Shown: piece after piece, positions 23,851 to 34,330 of the stretch
Layout: each line of letters starts with the position of its first letter
Numbering within the stretch: position 1 is the stretch's first letter
DNA from: Spongilla lacustris
Lineage: Eukaryota; Porifera; Demospongiae; Spongillida; Spongillidae
Reading direction: 5' to 3'
Assembly: GCA_949361645.1 (NCBI GenBank)
Contig: OX442435.1
Location: 4,822,220-4,886,219 of the forward strand
DNA length: 64,000 nucleotides
Notes under the pieces: model-generated
What the model saw: the letters and a program-made list of their open reading frames with translations, nothing else
What the model was told of the DNA's origin: nothing
The model's database searches: none
Translations under genes and position numbers: made by a program

Positions 23851-24999
23851 GTTGGGAATGGGATTGATACGGATTAATTTGTAGCTAACAGCACCAAGAC
23901 AAACTTTGAGTAAGACATAAGTAAGGTCTGCAGTTGCTCTCCATTGTGAAAGAACAACTGCGTTCATTGGCCCACGTAACGTGTGGCGGCAATACCACAG
24001 TAGGCTAGTAACCACACACATAAACGTCAAATGATACTCCCGCGCCAACCGGTATAGATTTCTTACTTTTAGTAAGCTTGATCGCTGTAAAAAAAAAATG
24101 TGGCTACAAGCCAATGCTAGTAGCTATTAGGTACCTTTCGATTCCTTTACGAACCAACCTTTTTTTCCTGATATCCTATTGTCGCAGGCGTGGAGAATCA
24201 CTTCTGTATCGAAGAGGTACGCTAAGACTAACCCGCTTTCAAGGCCCGTAACTTGCGGTAGCAACTTCACTATGCCTCGTGGTTCGCAACACAAATAGAA
24301 AAAAGGTGTTTCTTTCCTAACCTAGTGTTAAAATGGCGATTAGCCCATCGTTGTTTTTGAGTGAGCTCACGTTTCATAGGTCTTCGGTTGTCAAGGTGGT
24401 TGTCAAGGGCATGACATCATCATTTCAATTTTTCGGAAAACGAACCTAGTGTCCACTAAACATTGGGCTGCAAACAGCAGTGCAGTCCATAGGTGGCCTA
24501 TTCATAAAGAACAACAGAAACCATGTAAAAACTGTTATAGCTCTTTACTAAATGAATTTTTTTATTGATCAAAGGGCAATGTCTTGAGCCCTAATCCTTC
24601 ATGCTAGCATCTGCTTGTAAGACAGGTGTTGTTTGCTATGCAGCACATATAATTTCTTGTATACCCCAACTTTCCATCAGTCTAAAGGTTTTTCTTTTAT
24701 CTTTTAGCAGTGACAGCCAGGACTAATAACTATTACATGTACATACATGTCAACAAATGTATGTAGATTTGTGGCTATACAGAATAATTCGACACAAGGT
24801 ATGCCTGTAATAATTAAATCTGTCACGTGGATACACAGGTCTACATGCATGCATCACCAACTCATGCAATATTGAAAGGTAATGAACATATACATGTATA
24901 TTGCAATTTTATATATATTATACTCATACATGTATGTGTAAATGATCAGATTATGTACACGTACATCTAACACAAAAACCGACCCATAGCCTATAATAT
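23851..24999. other. No gene recognised
   Basis: Unique-looking sequence up to the retrotransposon target site; no coding or repeat structure seen. Confidence 0.45.
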
Positions 25000-25004
25000 A
25001 TGGG

Positions 25005-25162
25005 TGTCGCATTTAACATTAATTTATTCATATGTTGTATATCGCGCACGTGAGTTTTTTGAGAAATAATTGAGTTGAGTAGCGTGGACGTTTCTCTGCT
25101 AGGGATATTTACTATAATCCGACTGCATCGTACAGACAGTGATAATTTCCGTAACTTTCACA
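25005..25162 (+). repeat. 5' LTR
   Basis: 158 bp, starting TGTCGC and ending TTCACA. Same sequence by eye as 30791-30948. Confidence 0.95.
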
Positions 25163-25177
25163 TGGTCCTTCGAGTCG
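25163..25177 (+). promoter_or_regulatory. Primer-binding site, tRNA-Tyr type
   Basis: TGGTCCTTCGAGTCG directly follows the LTR. It is complementary, with one mismatch, to the 3' end of animal tRNA-Tyr as I recall it (…GGCTCGAAGGACCA). The primer identity is inferred from that match. Confidence 0.7.
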
Positions 25178-25208
25178 TGGAACACATTTAGAACGGAAAT
25201 CACTGAAA

Positions 25209-28157
25209 ATGAGCGAAGAGCTTAGCAAGCAAAAAAGAACTAGAGCAGGACATCGTGGGTCCGCCAAGAGAATCATATCCCAAGCGCAGGAAACCATAGA
25301 CTCCGGCGAAATAAACGTCTCGAAGTTGAGCCAATACCTCAAGACTCTGAAGGAGAAGGTTGAAACTCTTCGAAATTTGGACGCCAAAATCTTGGAAGCC
25401 ATGGAAGATGGAGATGAACTTATCACGGAGATAGAACAAGCCGATCTGAACCGAGAGGTAATAGAACTCGCTATTCTCGACATTGAAGCCGCGCTACAGT
25501 TAGGTGAAGGGAGAAAGAGCGCAGATCGACCGACTCAAGCAACGTTAAGCGATGCGGGACGAGCTTCATCGAACGTTACATCGTCGCCGCAAGTCAACGA
25601 CACTACGCATCTACATAGTGACGCGGTCGTCGAACCCGCTTCCGCTTCACCGCTCGACGAAGTACTAACTGTACATCATCAGAAGGCAAGGTTGCCTAAG
25701 CTGGAACTGAAAAGATTTGAAGGGGAATTGACGACATGGACGTCGTTCTGGGACTCGTTTGAAGCAGCCATTCACAACAATGAGCAACTTTCATCGATTG
25801 ACAAGTTTAATTACTTGAGAACACTTCTGGAAGGCCCAGCAGCTGCAGCAGTTGCAGGCTTATCTCTGACCTCTTCAAACTATACTGAAGCTGTTGCTGT
25901 CTTGAAGAAGCGGTTTGGCAACAAGCAACTCATCATCTCCGCTCATATGGACATGCTCATGAACCTCGAGGGTGTCTCTTCAGGCCAGAACTTAAGGGCT
26001 ATTCGGGAACTGCACAATGATGTTGAATCACATGTAAGAAGCCTACAGTCTCTTGGAGTTCCATCCTCTTCATTTGGTGCCATGCTTGCATCGGTTATCA
26101 TGAACAAGCTACCTCATGATTTACGTCTAGCAGTCAGCAAGGAGATAACTGATGGTGAATGGGATCTAAAAAAGGTGATGGCAGTAGTAGAGAAGGAAAT
26201 CGACGCAAGAGAAAGGGCAGCAGCAAACGCGAAACCTGTGCTAAGAGGAATGGGCAGGAGTCACCAACCTACTGCGTCAGCCCTCTTATCCAGTAGTGGT
26301 TCTCCTTCATGTTCATTTTGTGGCCAGCCTCATTTTTCAGCAAACTGCGAGACGGTGGCTGACGTCCGAGAACGGAAACAGTTGTTGAGTAAGAATGGTA
26401 GATGTTTTGCTTGCCTGCGGAAGGGACACATGAGTAAGGACTGCCGATCATCGAAGAACTGTCACGGTTGTGGAGGAAGGCACCATGCCAGTATCTGTCC
26501 TAAGGGAAAGCGGCAACTACAAGGATCCTCAACGTCGACAGGGAGTCAGCAGTCAGGTCCGAATGCCTCAAGTAGATCAAGGTCAAATGCCGGTGGAGGT
26601 CAGCAATCGTCCATTTCACTAGTGGTGAGCACCAAGGTGCCAACATTACTTCAAACAGCTCGTGTCAAGGTCAGAGCTCCTGGCAAACTAGCACCTGTGA
26701 TCGAAACTAGAATTCTACTGGACACTGGTAGCCAGAGGTCCTACATCTCAAGGCAGCTGAGTGAAGCACTCGGATTGAAGGAGGAGAAGAGAGAGACACT
26801 ACTTGTCAAGGCCTTTGCAGCAGAGGAAAAAAAACTTCAGGTGTGCAGTGTGGTTAGTCTTAGGGTGGAAACAAGGGCAGGATCGAGCATAGTGTTATCT
26901 TTGCTTGCCATACCAATCATCTGTGGGCCCATAACTGGGCAGCCGATTACCTGTGCAATGGATCTTTTCCCGCATTTATCGGGCTTGGAACTAGCGGACT
27001 CAGGTGATCTGAATGAATGTCTGGAAATTGGTATTCTTATCGGAGCTGATCAATATTGGGAGGTTGTGACGGGGGAAATAGTTCGAGGTAGATCTGGTCC
27101 GTCAGCAATGAAGACATGTTTCGGTTGGGTACTCTCAGGTCCCGTTCCCGGTGTTATTGCTGAATCACAAGTGACATGCTCGAACATCTCTCATGTACTA
27201 ACTACGCAGACGCATTCATCACAGCAAGAGCTTGTCCACCTGGAGAAGAAATTGCAGGCGTTTTGGGACCTAGACACTTTAGGAATCAAGGAGGGGGAGC
27301 AATCTGTATACCAGAAATTTGTTGAAGATGTATCCTTCTGTGGTGGTCGCTATTGTGTGCGGCTGCCTTGGAAGTTTCCACGCATTATGCTGCCAGACAA
27401 CCAAGAACTTTGCCAGAGGCGACTCTACAATCTGCTTAGGAGACTCCAGCAATCACCACAGATCCTAGCCCAGTATAATGAAATCATTCAAGACCAGCTC
27501 AGGCAAGGCATAGTGGAAATAGTTGACCCTTCTGATGCTGGATCCATTGGGGCAACTCACTACCTTCCTCATCATGCTGTAATACGGGAAGATAAGCTGA
27601 CAACTAAGTTGCGCATCGTTTATGATGCGTCGGCAAGGAGTAACGGACCGTCTCTTAATGATAGTTTATACGCGGGACCAACCTTTGGCCAGAACATTCT
27701 AGACATTCTTCTGAGATTCCGTCTCTTTCAAATAGCTGTGACTGCAGACATAGAGAAAGCCTTTCTTATGGTGTCTGTAGCTGAAGAAGACCGCAACGCT
27801 TTAAGGTTTCTGTGGGTGGATGACATTGCGGCGCAACTTCCTAGACTAGTCGTCATGCGCTTCACCAGGGTGGTGTTTGGAGTTTCGGCAAGCCCGTTTC
27901 TCCTCAATGCGACGATTAGAAAGCATGTCGAAGGCTACAGAGATAGAGATCATTCTTTTGTTGAGAAGTTCAATCGCTCTATTTATGTGGACGACCTCAC
28001 TTTTGGAGGGAAGACTGAAGCCGAGGCATTTGAGCTGTACGAGAAGTCAAAACGGTGTTTGAGCCAAGCAGGATTCATTCTCAGGAAATTCATGTCCAAC
28101 TCTCTGGCCCTTCAGGCACGCGTGTCTTCTCAAGAAACCCTCAGCGTGAAGCTGTGA
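25209..28157 (+). CDS. BEL/Pao gag-protease-RT (first frame)
   Basis: 982 codons from ATG 25209. The N-terminal ~100 residues are charged and likely coiled-coil. Residues ~160-330 match the gag-type domain of Pao elements (LPKLELKRFEGELTTW start). Zinc knuckles follow at ~368-430, including a canonical CFACLRKGHMSKDC near residue 400. The retropepsin motif LLDTGSQRSYIS is near residue 503. Reverse transcriptase starts near residue 800 (LRIVYDASARSNGPSLND) with the catalytic YVDDL at 926-930. The frame then runs off into an unrelated tail and stop at 28157, while homology continues in the frame that opens at 28055. The break lies within about 28100-28145 and is a single shift of register. It would block a full-length polyprotein unless it is a sequencing error. 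Confidence 0.95.
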   Translation: MSEELSKQKRTRAGHRGSAKRIISQAQETIDSGEINVSKLSQYLKTLKEKVETLRNLDAKILEAMEDGDELITEIEQADLNREVIELAILDIEAALQLGEGRKSADRPTQATLSDAGRASSNVTSSPQVNDTTHLHSDAVVEPASASPLDEVLTVHHQKARLPKLELKRFEGELTTWTSFWDSFEAAIHNNEQLSSIDKFNYLRTLLEGPAAAAVAGLSLTSSNYTEAVAVLKKRFGNKQLIISAHMDMLMNLEGVSSGQNLRAIRELHNDVESHVRSLQSLGVPSSSFGAMLASVIMNKLPHDLRLAVSKEITDGEWDLKKVMAVVEKEIDARERAAANAKPVLRGMGRSHQPTASALLSSSGSPSCSFCGQPHFSANCETVADVRERKQLLSKNGRCFACLRKGHMSKDCRSSKNCHGCGGRHHASICPKGKRQLQGSSTSTGSQQSGPNASSRSRSNAGGGQQSSISLVVSTKVPTLLQTARVKVRAPGKLAPVIETRILLDTGSQRSYISRQLSEALGLKEEKRETLLVKAFAAEEKKLQVCSVVSLRVETRAGSSIVLSLLAIPIICGPITGQPITCAMDLFPHLSGLELADSGDLNECLEIGILIGADQYWEVVTGEIVRGRSGPSAMKTCFGWVLSGPVPGVIAESQVTCSNISHVLTTQTHSSQQELVHLEKKLQAFWDLDTLGIKEGEQSVYQKFVEDVSFCGGRYCVRLPWKFPRIMLPDNQELCQRRLYNLLRRLQQSPQILAQYNEIIQDQLRQGIVEIVDPSDAGSIGATHYLPHHAVIREDKLTTKLRIVYDASARSNGPSLNDSLYAGPTFGQNILDILLRFRLFQIAVTADIEKAFLMVSVAEEDRNALRFLWVDDIAAQLPRLVVMRFTRVVFGVSASPFLLNATIRKHVEGYRDRDHSFVEKFNRSIYVDDLTFGGKTEAEAFELYEKSKRCLSQAGFILRKFMSNSLALQARVSSQETLSVKL

Positions 28158-30748
28158 CCTGTGACGACGAATCATACACCAAAAACACTTTGGGAGAAAG
28201 ACTGGAACTACCGGAATGTGTTAAGGTGTTGGGAGTGAAGTGGAAGCCGACTGAAGACATTCTAGTCTGTGACATCGGGGATCTCTACAAGGTGGCTGTT
28301 AACATGGTTCCTACTAAGAGGAATGTTATTGGGCTCTCTGCACGTGTGTACGATCCCATGGGCATCCTTTCACCATGGACGGTATGCTTCAAGCTACTTT
28401 TCCAGGATATTTGTGCAGCAAAATTAGATTGGGATGACCAACTAGAAGGAGAGTTGTTGCTGAAGTGGAAGATGTTGCTGTCAAGAATGAAGGAACCACT
28501 TCTTCTCCAGATTCCTAGGTGCTACTTCCACGGTGTTGAAGAACCCCATTCCTGTGAATTAGTAGGATTCTGTGATGCATCACAAAGGGCATATGCTGCA
28601 GTGGTGTTTATGAAGATAGGTTCTGCAGGCAAGGGTGCAGTTCGATTTGTTGCTTCGAGGACCAGAGTTGCTCCTATGAACTCACTGACTATTCCAAGAC
28701 TGGAGCTGCTAGCTGCACTTCTTTTAGCACGTCTTCTTTCAAACACCATGCAAGCGCTACAGCCTGAACAGAAGTTTAAGAAGGCTACCTGCTACACCGA
28801 CTCGAAGATTGTCTTGTATTGGATAAGGGGCTATGACAAGGAGTGGAAGCAGTTTGTGGAGAACAGAGTGAGAGAGATTCGCACTCTGATTCCAGTGGAG
28901 TGTTGGCATCACTGTCGCGGTGATGTAAACCCAGCTGATCTCCCATCAAGAGGAGTTGAAGGTACCGAACCAAGTGCAATTGGATCCTGGCTGAAGGTAC
29001 CTCAGCATGTTTGTGAGCCAGATCAGGAACCTTGTAATCCTGAATTGAACACCATACCTGAGGCCTGTGCAATGGAGCTGAAGGCGGGAGACCGAACCTC
29101 CTCAATGACTGTCCACAGCGTGGTGGTTGAAGAGTCAAGTCGGATTGATTCAGTCATTCGGGTGGAGGACTTCAGCACTCTTAGACGGCTTCTGGGGGTA
29201 ACGGCTCGTGTTCAGAAGTTTATTACCCTACTGAAATTTAAGGTTAAGGCTGACCCTCAACACAGAATGAAGACTATGACTGCAGTAGACATCTTGAACG
29301 CAGAAAGGCTCTGGATTCGACAGTCTCAATTGTCACTTGTGCAGAATGATAGTTTTAGAATGTGGCAAACCCAGTTTGGCTTACGTATGGATAGGGATGG
29401 TATTTGGAGGTGCGTTGGAAGGTTACAAAGGGCTGACTTGTCAGACGACACAAAACACCCAATTTTCCTTGATAAATGTCATCCTCTATCCACATTGATT
29501 GTGTGGAATTGTCATGCTCGAGTGATGCATGGAGGCGTGAAGGAGACACTCACCGAGTTACGGTCGAAGTTCTGGATCTCAAGAGGGAGACAATTTGTGA
29601 AGACAGTTCTCAGTAAGTGTACGGTTTGTAAGCGTTTCAGTTCCAGGCCACTCAGTGGGCCACCACCTCCACCACTGCCAGACTTTAGAGTGCAAGAAGC
29701 ACCACCGTTCAGTTTCATAGGTGTCGACCATGCGGGGCCATTGTATCTCAGGAACGGAGAAAAGGTTTGGATTTGCCTTTTCACCTGCTGTCTTGTGCGG
29801 GCTGTCCATCTGGAACTGGTTCCAGACCTAACGGCAGAGTCATTCATACGCTGTTTGAGACGATTCTCTGCCAGGCGTGGAGTTCCCCAGAAAGTGGTTT
29901 CAGATAACAGCAAGACATTTCGATCAGCAAACAAGATTCTGAAGGCTCTGATGAACACTCCTGAAGTAGAGCGCCATTTTCTTGACTTGCGTATTCAATG
30001 GACCTTTATATTGGAAAAGGCTCCCTGGTGGGGAGGATTCTACGAGAGATTGATCCAGTCTGTGAAGCGATGCTTGAGGAAGGCTATTGGAAAGGCAAGA
30101 ATGGGTTTTGATGAGCTGGTCATGGTGTTAGTGGAGGTGGAAGCTACATTGAATTCACGCCCTATCTCGTATGTATCTTCAGAAGACATGGAGGAACCCC
30201 TCACACCATCTCACCTACTCATGGGTCGTCGTCTTTGTAGCTTGCCTAGTCCAGTAGATGTGTCTGATGCGGATCCTGAATTTGGGGTAACCTCGGTTAA
30301 CCTAACACGACGCATGATGTACCTAAACACAGTTTTGGGGAATTTTTGGAAGAGGTGGAAAACGGAATACCTTGCAGGGCTACGTGAGATCCATTCCAGT
30401 GGGAGGAAGGGGGCCAAGGATACAGTTGCCAAAATCAATTTAGGTGATGTTGTTCTCATACATGACCCAGCCCAACCCAGAGCTCTATGGAGGATTGGGA
30501 AGGTGGAGAAGCTGTTGCAGGGATCGGATGGATTAGTGAGAGGTGCGTCTCTTAGAGTGCGTTCAGGCACTACTACCATACAGTTGAATCGCCCGTTGCA
30601 ACTCTTGTACCCACTTGAATTTGGATCTACTACTGACCAGACAGATCAATGTGAACCTGATCAACCTAAGGTTATCGCCAAGAGATCTCAGGCAACCAGA
30701 GCTGCCGCTCAAGTTGCAAGACTCAGAATGAAGGAACAGTTGAACTAA
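28055..30748 (+). CDS. BEL/Pao RT end, RNase H and integrase (second frame)
   Basis: 897 codons; the first ~25 are out-of-frame read-in. From there it carries the end of RT, an RNase H-like region (GFCDASQRAYAAVVFM, TIPRLELLAALL, CYTDSKIVLYWI), an integrase zinc-binding segment (HARVMHGG ... CTVCKRF) and the integrase core. The catalytic triad is D558 (GVDHAGP), D617 (VVSDNSKTF) and E664 (WWGGFYERL), numbered in this frame. A Pao-type C-terminal domain follows (PLTPSHLLMGRRLCSLP). The integrase looks intact. It ends at a stop 42 bp before the 3' LTR. Confidence 0.94.
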   Translation: MFEPSRIHSQEIHVQLSGPSGTRVFSRNPQREAVTCDDESYTKNTLGERLELPECVKVLGVKWKPTEDILVCDIGDLYKVAVNMVPTKRNVIGLSARVYDPMGILSPWTVCFKLLFQDICAAKLDWDDQLEGELLLKWKMLLSRMKEPLLLQIPRCYFHGVEEPHSCELVGFCDASQRAYAAVVFMKIGSAGKGAVRFVASRTRVAPMNSLTIPRLELLAALLLARLLSNTMQALQPEQKFKKATCYTDSKIVLYWIRGYDKEWKQFVENRVREIRTLIPVECWHHCRGDVNPADLPSRGVEGTEPSAIGSWLKVPQHVCEPDQEPCNPELNTIPEACAMELKAGDRTSSMTVHSVVVEESSRIDSVIRVEDFSTLRRLLGVTARVQKFITLLKFKVKADPQHRMKTMTAVDILNAERLWIRQSQLSLVQNDSFRMWQTQFGLRMDRDGIWRCVGRLQRADLSDDTKHPIFLDKCHPLSTLIVWNCHARVMHGGVKETLTELRSKFWISRGRQFVKTVLSKCTVCKRFSSRPLSGPPPPPLPDFRVQEAPPFSFIGVDHAGPLYLRNGEKVWICLFTCCLVRAVHLELVPDLTAESFIRCLRRFSARRGVPQKVVSDNSKTFRSANKILKALMNTPEVERHFLDLRIQWTFILEKAPWWGGFYERLIQSVKRCLRKAIGKARMGFDELVMVLVEVEATLNSRPISYVSSEDMEEPLTPSHLLMGRRLCSLPSPVDVSDADPEFGVTSVNLTRRMMYLNTVLGNFWKRWKTEYLAGLREIHSSGRKGAKDTVAKINLGDVVLIHDPAQPRALWRIGKVEKLLQGSDGLVRGASLRVRSGTTTIQLNRPLQLLYPLEFGSTTDQTDQCEPDQPKVIAKRSQATRAAAQVARLRMKEQLN

Positions 30749-30780
30749 TGTTTACCTTTACCTGACTAGTTAGACTAGTC

Positions 30781-30790
30781 AGGGGGGGAG
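30781..30790 (+). promoter_or_regulatory. Polypurine tract
   Basis: AGGGGGGGAG immediately abuts the 3' LTR, as required for plus-strand priming. Confidence 0.85.
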
Positions 30791-30948
30791 TGTCGCATTT
30801 AACATTAATTTATTCATATGTTGTATATCGCGCACGTGAGTTTTTTGAGAAATAATTGAGTTGAGTAGCGTGGACGTTTCTCTGCTAGGGATATTTACTA
30901 TAATCCGACTGCATCGTACAGACAGTGATAATTTCCGTAACTTTCACA
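30791..30948 (+). repeat. 3' LTR
   Basis: 158 bp, same sequence by eye as the 5' LTR; followed by ATGGG, the second copy of the target duplication. Confidence 0.95.
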
Positions 30949-31348
30949 ATGGGCGGGGTTGGATCAATCCCGGCTCCAAGAACATATTTTTATTTATAAT
31001 TATAATAATACCCTTACTTTTGTAATGACAATTAAATATGGCATTCACAACCCATGCAAGCCTCATGCCGCGTCATGCAGCGAAGCTGGTCCCATGTAAC
31101 CATCACGTTCATGCATCTTATGGTATGCATGGTTCCTGCCTCATAAGGTACTCGAATCAAGTTTGACAGAACTGAAGCAATTTCTGATGATGCAGCTACT
31201 GCTGTACTGAATTGTAAATGTAACAAGGTCTATGCAATTGTCAACTCCTTGCAATCTACTATAAGCATATGCATAAATAACGCACAGAAAAATAGCACAT
31301 GCAGCAAAAACCGATGCTAGCTGTTCGGAGTGCACGTGAAATGTATCC

Positions 31349-31738
31349 ATGCATCTATTGTTTATATATAAGCATCCTTTGACTTATTGCCCTGTTCTTT
31401 GGCAGGAAGTGACAGATTTAAGAAGACTATTCATGATGGGATCTATTCAAAAGAGTGTTGCATGTTTACATAACCTTGAATTGATCAGTAACGTCCAATA
31501 CGTGCTAGTACACATTGAGTGTGTTGATCAACAACTAATTATAACCTCAAGTTCGTACCTATACAACACATTAGTCAAACTCGTGAATGGCCCAGGTCAG
31601 CCTGGTGACAGGTTACGGCTCTCTACAGTTGCAATGGGACTGGCTGGCTTCCCTGACAACTCTATTGGTATCGCCGAGATGTGCCGGATCACGGACGGAA
31701 GGTTCCTATATAGGCACCCTATAGCTCTGCTCATATAA
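31349..31738 (+). CDS. Hypothetical open frame, possible terminal exon
   Basis: The open part from about 31405 follows a plausible acceptor (ctttggcag) and encodes about 110 residues ending in TAA at 31736. The translation (EVTDLRRLFMMGSIQK... ending FLYRHPIALLI) shows no motif I recognise. There is no matching upstream exon because the BEL insertion and repeats intervene. It could be a stray exon, a transposon fragment or chance. Confidence 0.25.
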   Translation: MHLLFIYKHPLTYCPVLWQEVTDLRRLFMMGSIQKSVACLHNLELISNVQYVLVHIECVDQQLIITSSSYLYNTLVKLVNGPGQPGDRLRLSTVAMGLAGFPDNSIGIAEMCRITDGRFLYRHPIALLI

Positions 31739-31839
31739 CTTTTCACAACTGAATCGTGCACGGCTTCACCCGCCCCTAGTTATGCTACCTACCCTCACGC
31801 TAAGTTGCAGGTATTTCTTAAAATCGTAGGGGCCGGGGA

Positions 31840-31945
31840 CTCGCATTCCTAAAGCGGACAGTTATTCCTAGGAATAAATGTCCGGGGGGACGCGTATTCC
31901 TGCAGCTGGGGGGACATATATTCCTGTTACACCGGTTTGAACCGT
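31840..31945. repeat. Cluster of short palindromes, possible transposon end
   Basis: Contains TTATTCCTAGGAATAA, GTCCGGGGGGAC and 'ggggggacatatattcct', then TGTTACA. The style matches the subterminal repeats of the Ginger-like elements nearby, and TTACA fits their terminal YNACA. The partner end was not found. Confidence 0.35.
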
Positions 31946-32779
31946 ACTGAGGCCCGGGATCAAAAGGCCTCATAGGCTTCTAGGCGTAATGTTTTTATTA
32001 GCCTGTCCTCACGTACACATAACACTCAGCGTTGACAATGCAGGGTCTGTCACGAATATTTCGGTCCGCGTCTAATTTTGGTCCGCCCGGACCAAAATAG
32101 GCAACCGGAAATGGTCCGGGCGGACAAAAATTGATAGCCTGATTTCATCCCTCGTGTCACTTTTTGGTCCCATCATTGTAAATGTGACGACCTTTTGGAG
32201 GAAAAAGAAGACGAATCGGAAAGGAGAAATGTGGTAAGCTATTAACTAAATCTGTTAGTTATATAGCCTATAGTGAGAGAAAGGATGCGTTGTAGCACAG
32301 AAATGATCGCCAGTAGCGAGTCGCGTTATATTTGGCTATATCTATTGCTAACCTGTTGAGTTGCTATCTAGTAGTTGCTGAATAGAGACCACCTGCTTAC
32401 TGTGTTTTCATTTACAGTTCATAAGCCTAGCTGGCACGTAAGGCGTGTGGTTTCGGATTAGTTGGGCGTAGCCCGATCTTCGCGTACTAGTACTAGAGGA
32501 AGGTCGGGTACCAAACCCACACAGTTTTTGTACAGAAGTAAGGTGCTCACAAATAATACCACATGTTGCAATAAAATAATTGTGGTCTTTTCTGTAAATG
32601 GTCTTAAATGTGAATAACCACAAGTGGGCTTTAATTCGTACTGATAAACAACCGTGTACAATGAGCACTCAGCAGAAGTATGTTACCTCTACTGGTAATT
32701 AGTTCCAGTACTCTATAAGCGTTGAAAATGTTTAGCTTGTAGTGTGGCTTTGGCTCAGGCATGCAAGCGCACTGCAAGA

Positions 32780-33030
32780 TTGAGAAGTACAGGATCATCT
32801 AACTTGCCAGCAATTGAATGGACCTTCAGTGACGAAGCTACAATTTGTGCCACTGGCAAGCAAGCTTAGCAGAGGCTTTTACCAAAACCCAAGGGTAGAA
32901 TAGCAAATACATCCCTGCCTTTAATTAGAGCCACAGTGCCATCTACCTGTAAGGCTTCATTGAAGAGTAGCCTAGTTCCATGGCTGTCTCAATCACACAC
33001 TGCAATATGGTTCTCTCCATACAACTCTCT
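32780..33030 (-). pseudogene. Fossil RecQ/DEAD-type helicase fragment
   Basis: Read on the minus strand, one frame gives ALIKGRDVFAILPLGFGKSLC, then an in-frame stop, then ACLPVAQIVASSLKVHSIAG. That is the Walker-A region of RecQ-like helicases (GRDVF..LPTGxGKSLC). The usual Thr is Leu here and the frame is interrupted. Only the motif I area is recognisable. Confidence 0.5.
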
Positions 33031-33654
33031 TGCAACAGCTGTACATTAAATGAATAAATACTTGCGTATTTTGAATAGGTGGTAATTGCTTGCATTGAAG
33101 TGCTGCTTTCTTATTGGACTGCAATTAAATAAATTGTAAGGATAGCAACAATATAGGGAGCCTCTCTACCCAGCTTTATTAACAATCCACTATGTATGAA
33201 ATTTATCCTGTGCATAATTTGAAAAGCCACATCCAGTGACACTTACATGTAATTACTCAAAACACAGATTGTAAAGCTGATTTGTGACACTATACTAAGA
33301 AGCATAAGACCCTACCTCTGGACTTTGGGACATAAAAAGAACAATTCAGAGGATAAGAGAATGATACACATGGAAAGGGCTTAACAAAGAAGTCATTAAT
33401 CTGGTAGGCTCTTTCTGGTTGGAATTTATATTTTCTAAACGTATCATCCTGCATGTGAATTGTGTCAAAGGAATTCTGCAAGACTGGTAGTTACTACTGA
33501 ACTGTGACCTGTATATACAGCATGGTATCATATAGCAATAGGTATGTCCACATGGATGTTTGTATGTGAGTATCACATGTTGCATACTTAATGCTGTAAC
33601 GTAATTAGTTCATTCTGATGTATGGTATACACCTTTTTTGTTAGATACATCGTT

Positions 33655-34330
33655 ACTTTGAGTGATTATTTCTCTAGGTCAGTTGAAGCTGTCCTTACAC
33701 CCAGCAAAGAGGCCCATCAAGTAGCCAATGCACTCCACAAGTTTATATATGGTAGATATCAATTGAAATAATGTGTTTTTTTTTATTACAATAGAATTTT
33801 ATGCGAATGGGATTGCCTGAGTCATGAATACTGATAGTGGTTCAGAATTCAAGAATGTTGAAAGGATGAAAGTACACTACCATCCACAGGTGCACCCTTA
33901 CAAAGAATTATTTTGTTTATCTATATCATTACCTACATAATATTATGCAGTCCTGACGAAATGTTTAATCAAACATTGCAGTGGATGCTTGTTAAAACAC
34001 TTACAGGACTGAAAGATCAGTGGGATGAATAATGTCTACTTACATCACATCTGAGTCCACTCACTACACTACACGTTTCGCAACAACGCTGTTTTGTGTT
34101 GCCAACCAGGAAAATGTACCTGATCACACGAAAGTGTTGTGCAGTGAAAGGCAGGAAATGTTGACGGACATTCTTTTTGCACAGGTATAAAATGTTGGTA
34201 TACTTAAGTTGTTTTTATTTGCTCTTTTATTGTCTTCAGAAAAAAGCAAGATCAGCAGAATGATGCTAAACATGCCAGGGCCAATCTTTTTCTCAATGGT
34301 ACCCAGGAGCTAAAGAAATATTAAGGAAAG
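33655..34330 (+). pseudogene. Fossil integrase-like transposase of the Ginger-like element
   Basis: Disjoint segments match a retrovirus-like integrase core in the correct order: DYFSRSVEA...TPSKEAHQVANALHKF (33664-33750), LPESVMNTDSGSEFKN (33812-33860), and NQTLQWMLVKTLTGLKDQW (33966-34025). A region resembling the ESTHYT stretch follows near 34050. A GT...AG gap at about 33752-33794 could be an intron. Frame breaks and stops elsewhere make it non-functional. The catalytic Asp of the second motif (TDSG) is still readable. Confidence 0.6.

Larger units (their letters stand above)
25005..30948 (+). mobile_element. BEL/Pao LTR retrotransposon, near-complete
   Basis: A 5,944-bp element with two 158-bp LTRs that look identical by eye (25005-25162 and 30791-30948), beginning TGTCGC and ending CACA. 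It is flanked by a perfect 5-bp target duplication ATGGG (25000-25004 and 30949-30953). Order inside: primer-binding site, gag with zinc knuckles, aspartic protease, reverse transcriptase, RNase H, integrase, polypurine tract. This order and the Pao-type domain set place it in BEL/Pao. The lack of visible LTR divergence implies recent insertion. One frameshift in RT separates the two long frames. No envelope-like frame is present. Confidence 0.96.

Noticed and set aside
28055..28157. Programmed frameshift between the two BEL frames
   Set aside because: The shift lies inside the RT domain, not between gag and pol, and no slippery heptamer with a downstream structure is evident; a mutation or sequencing error is more likely.
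25112..30579. Minus-strand and alternative-frame open frames across the BEL element
   Set aside because: Shadows of gag-pol; they lack motifs and overlap conserved coding sequence.
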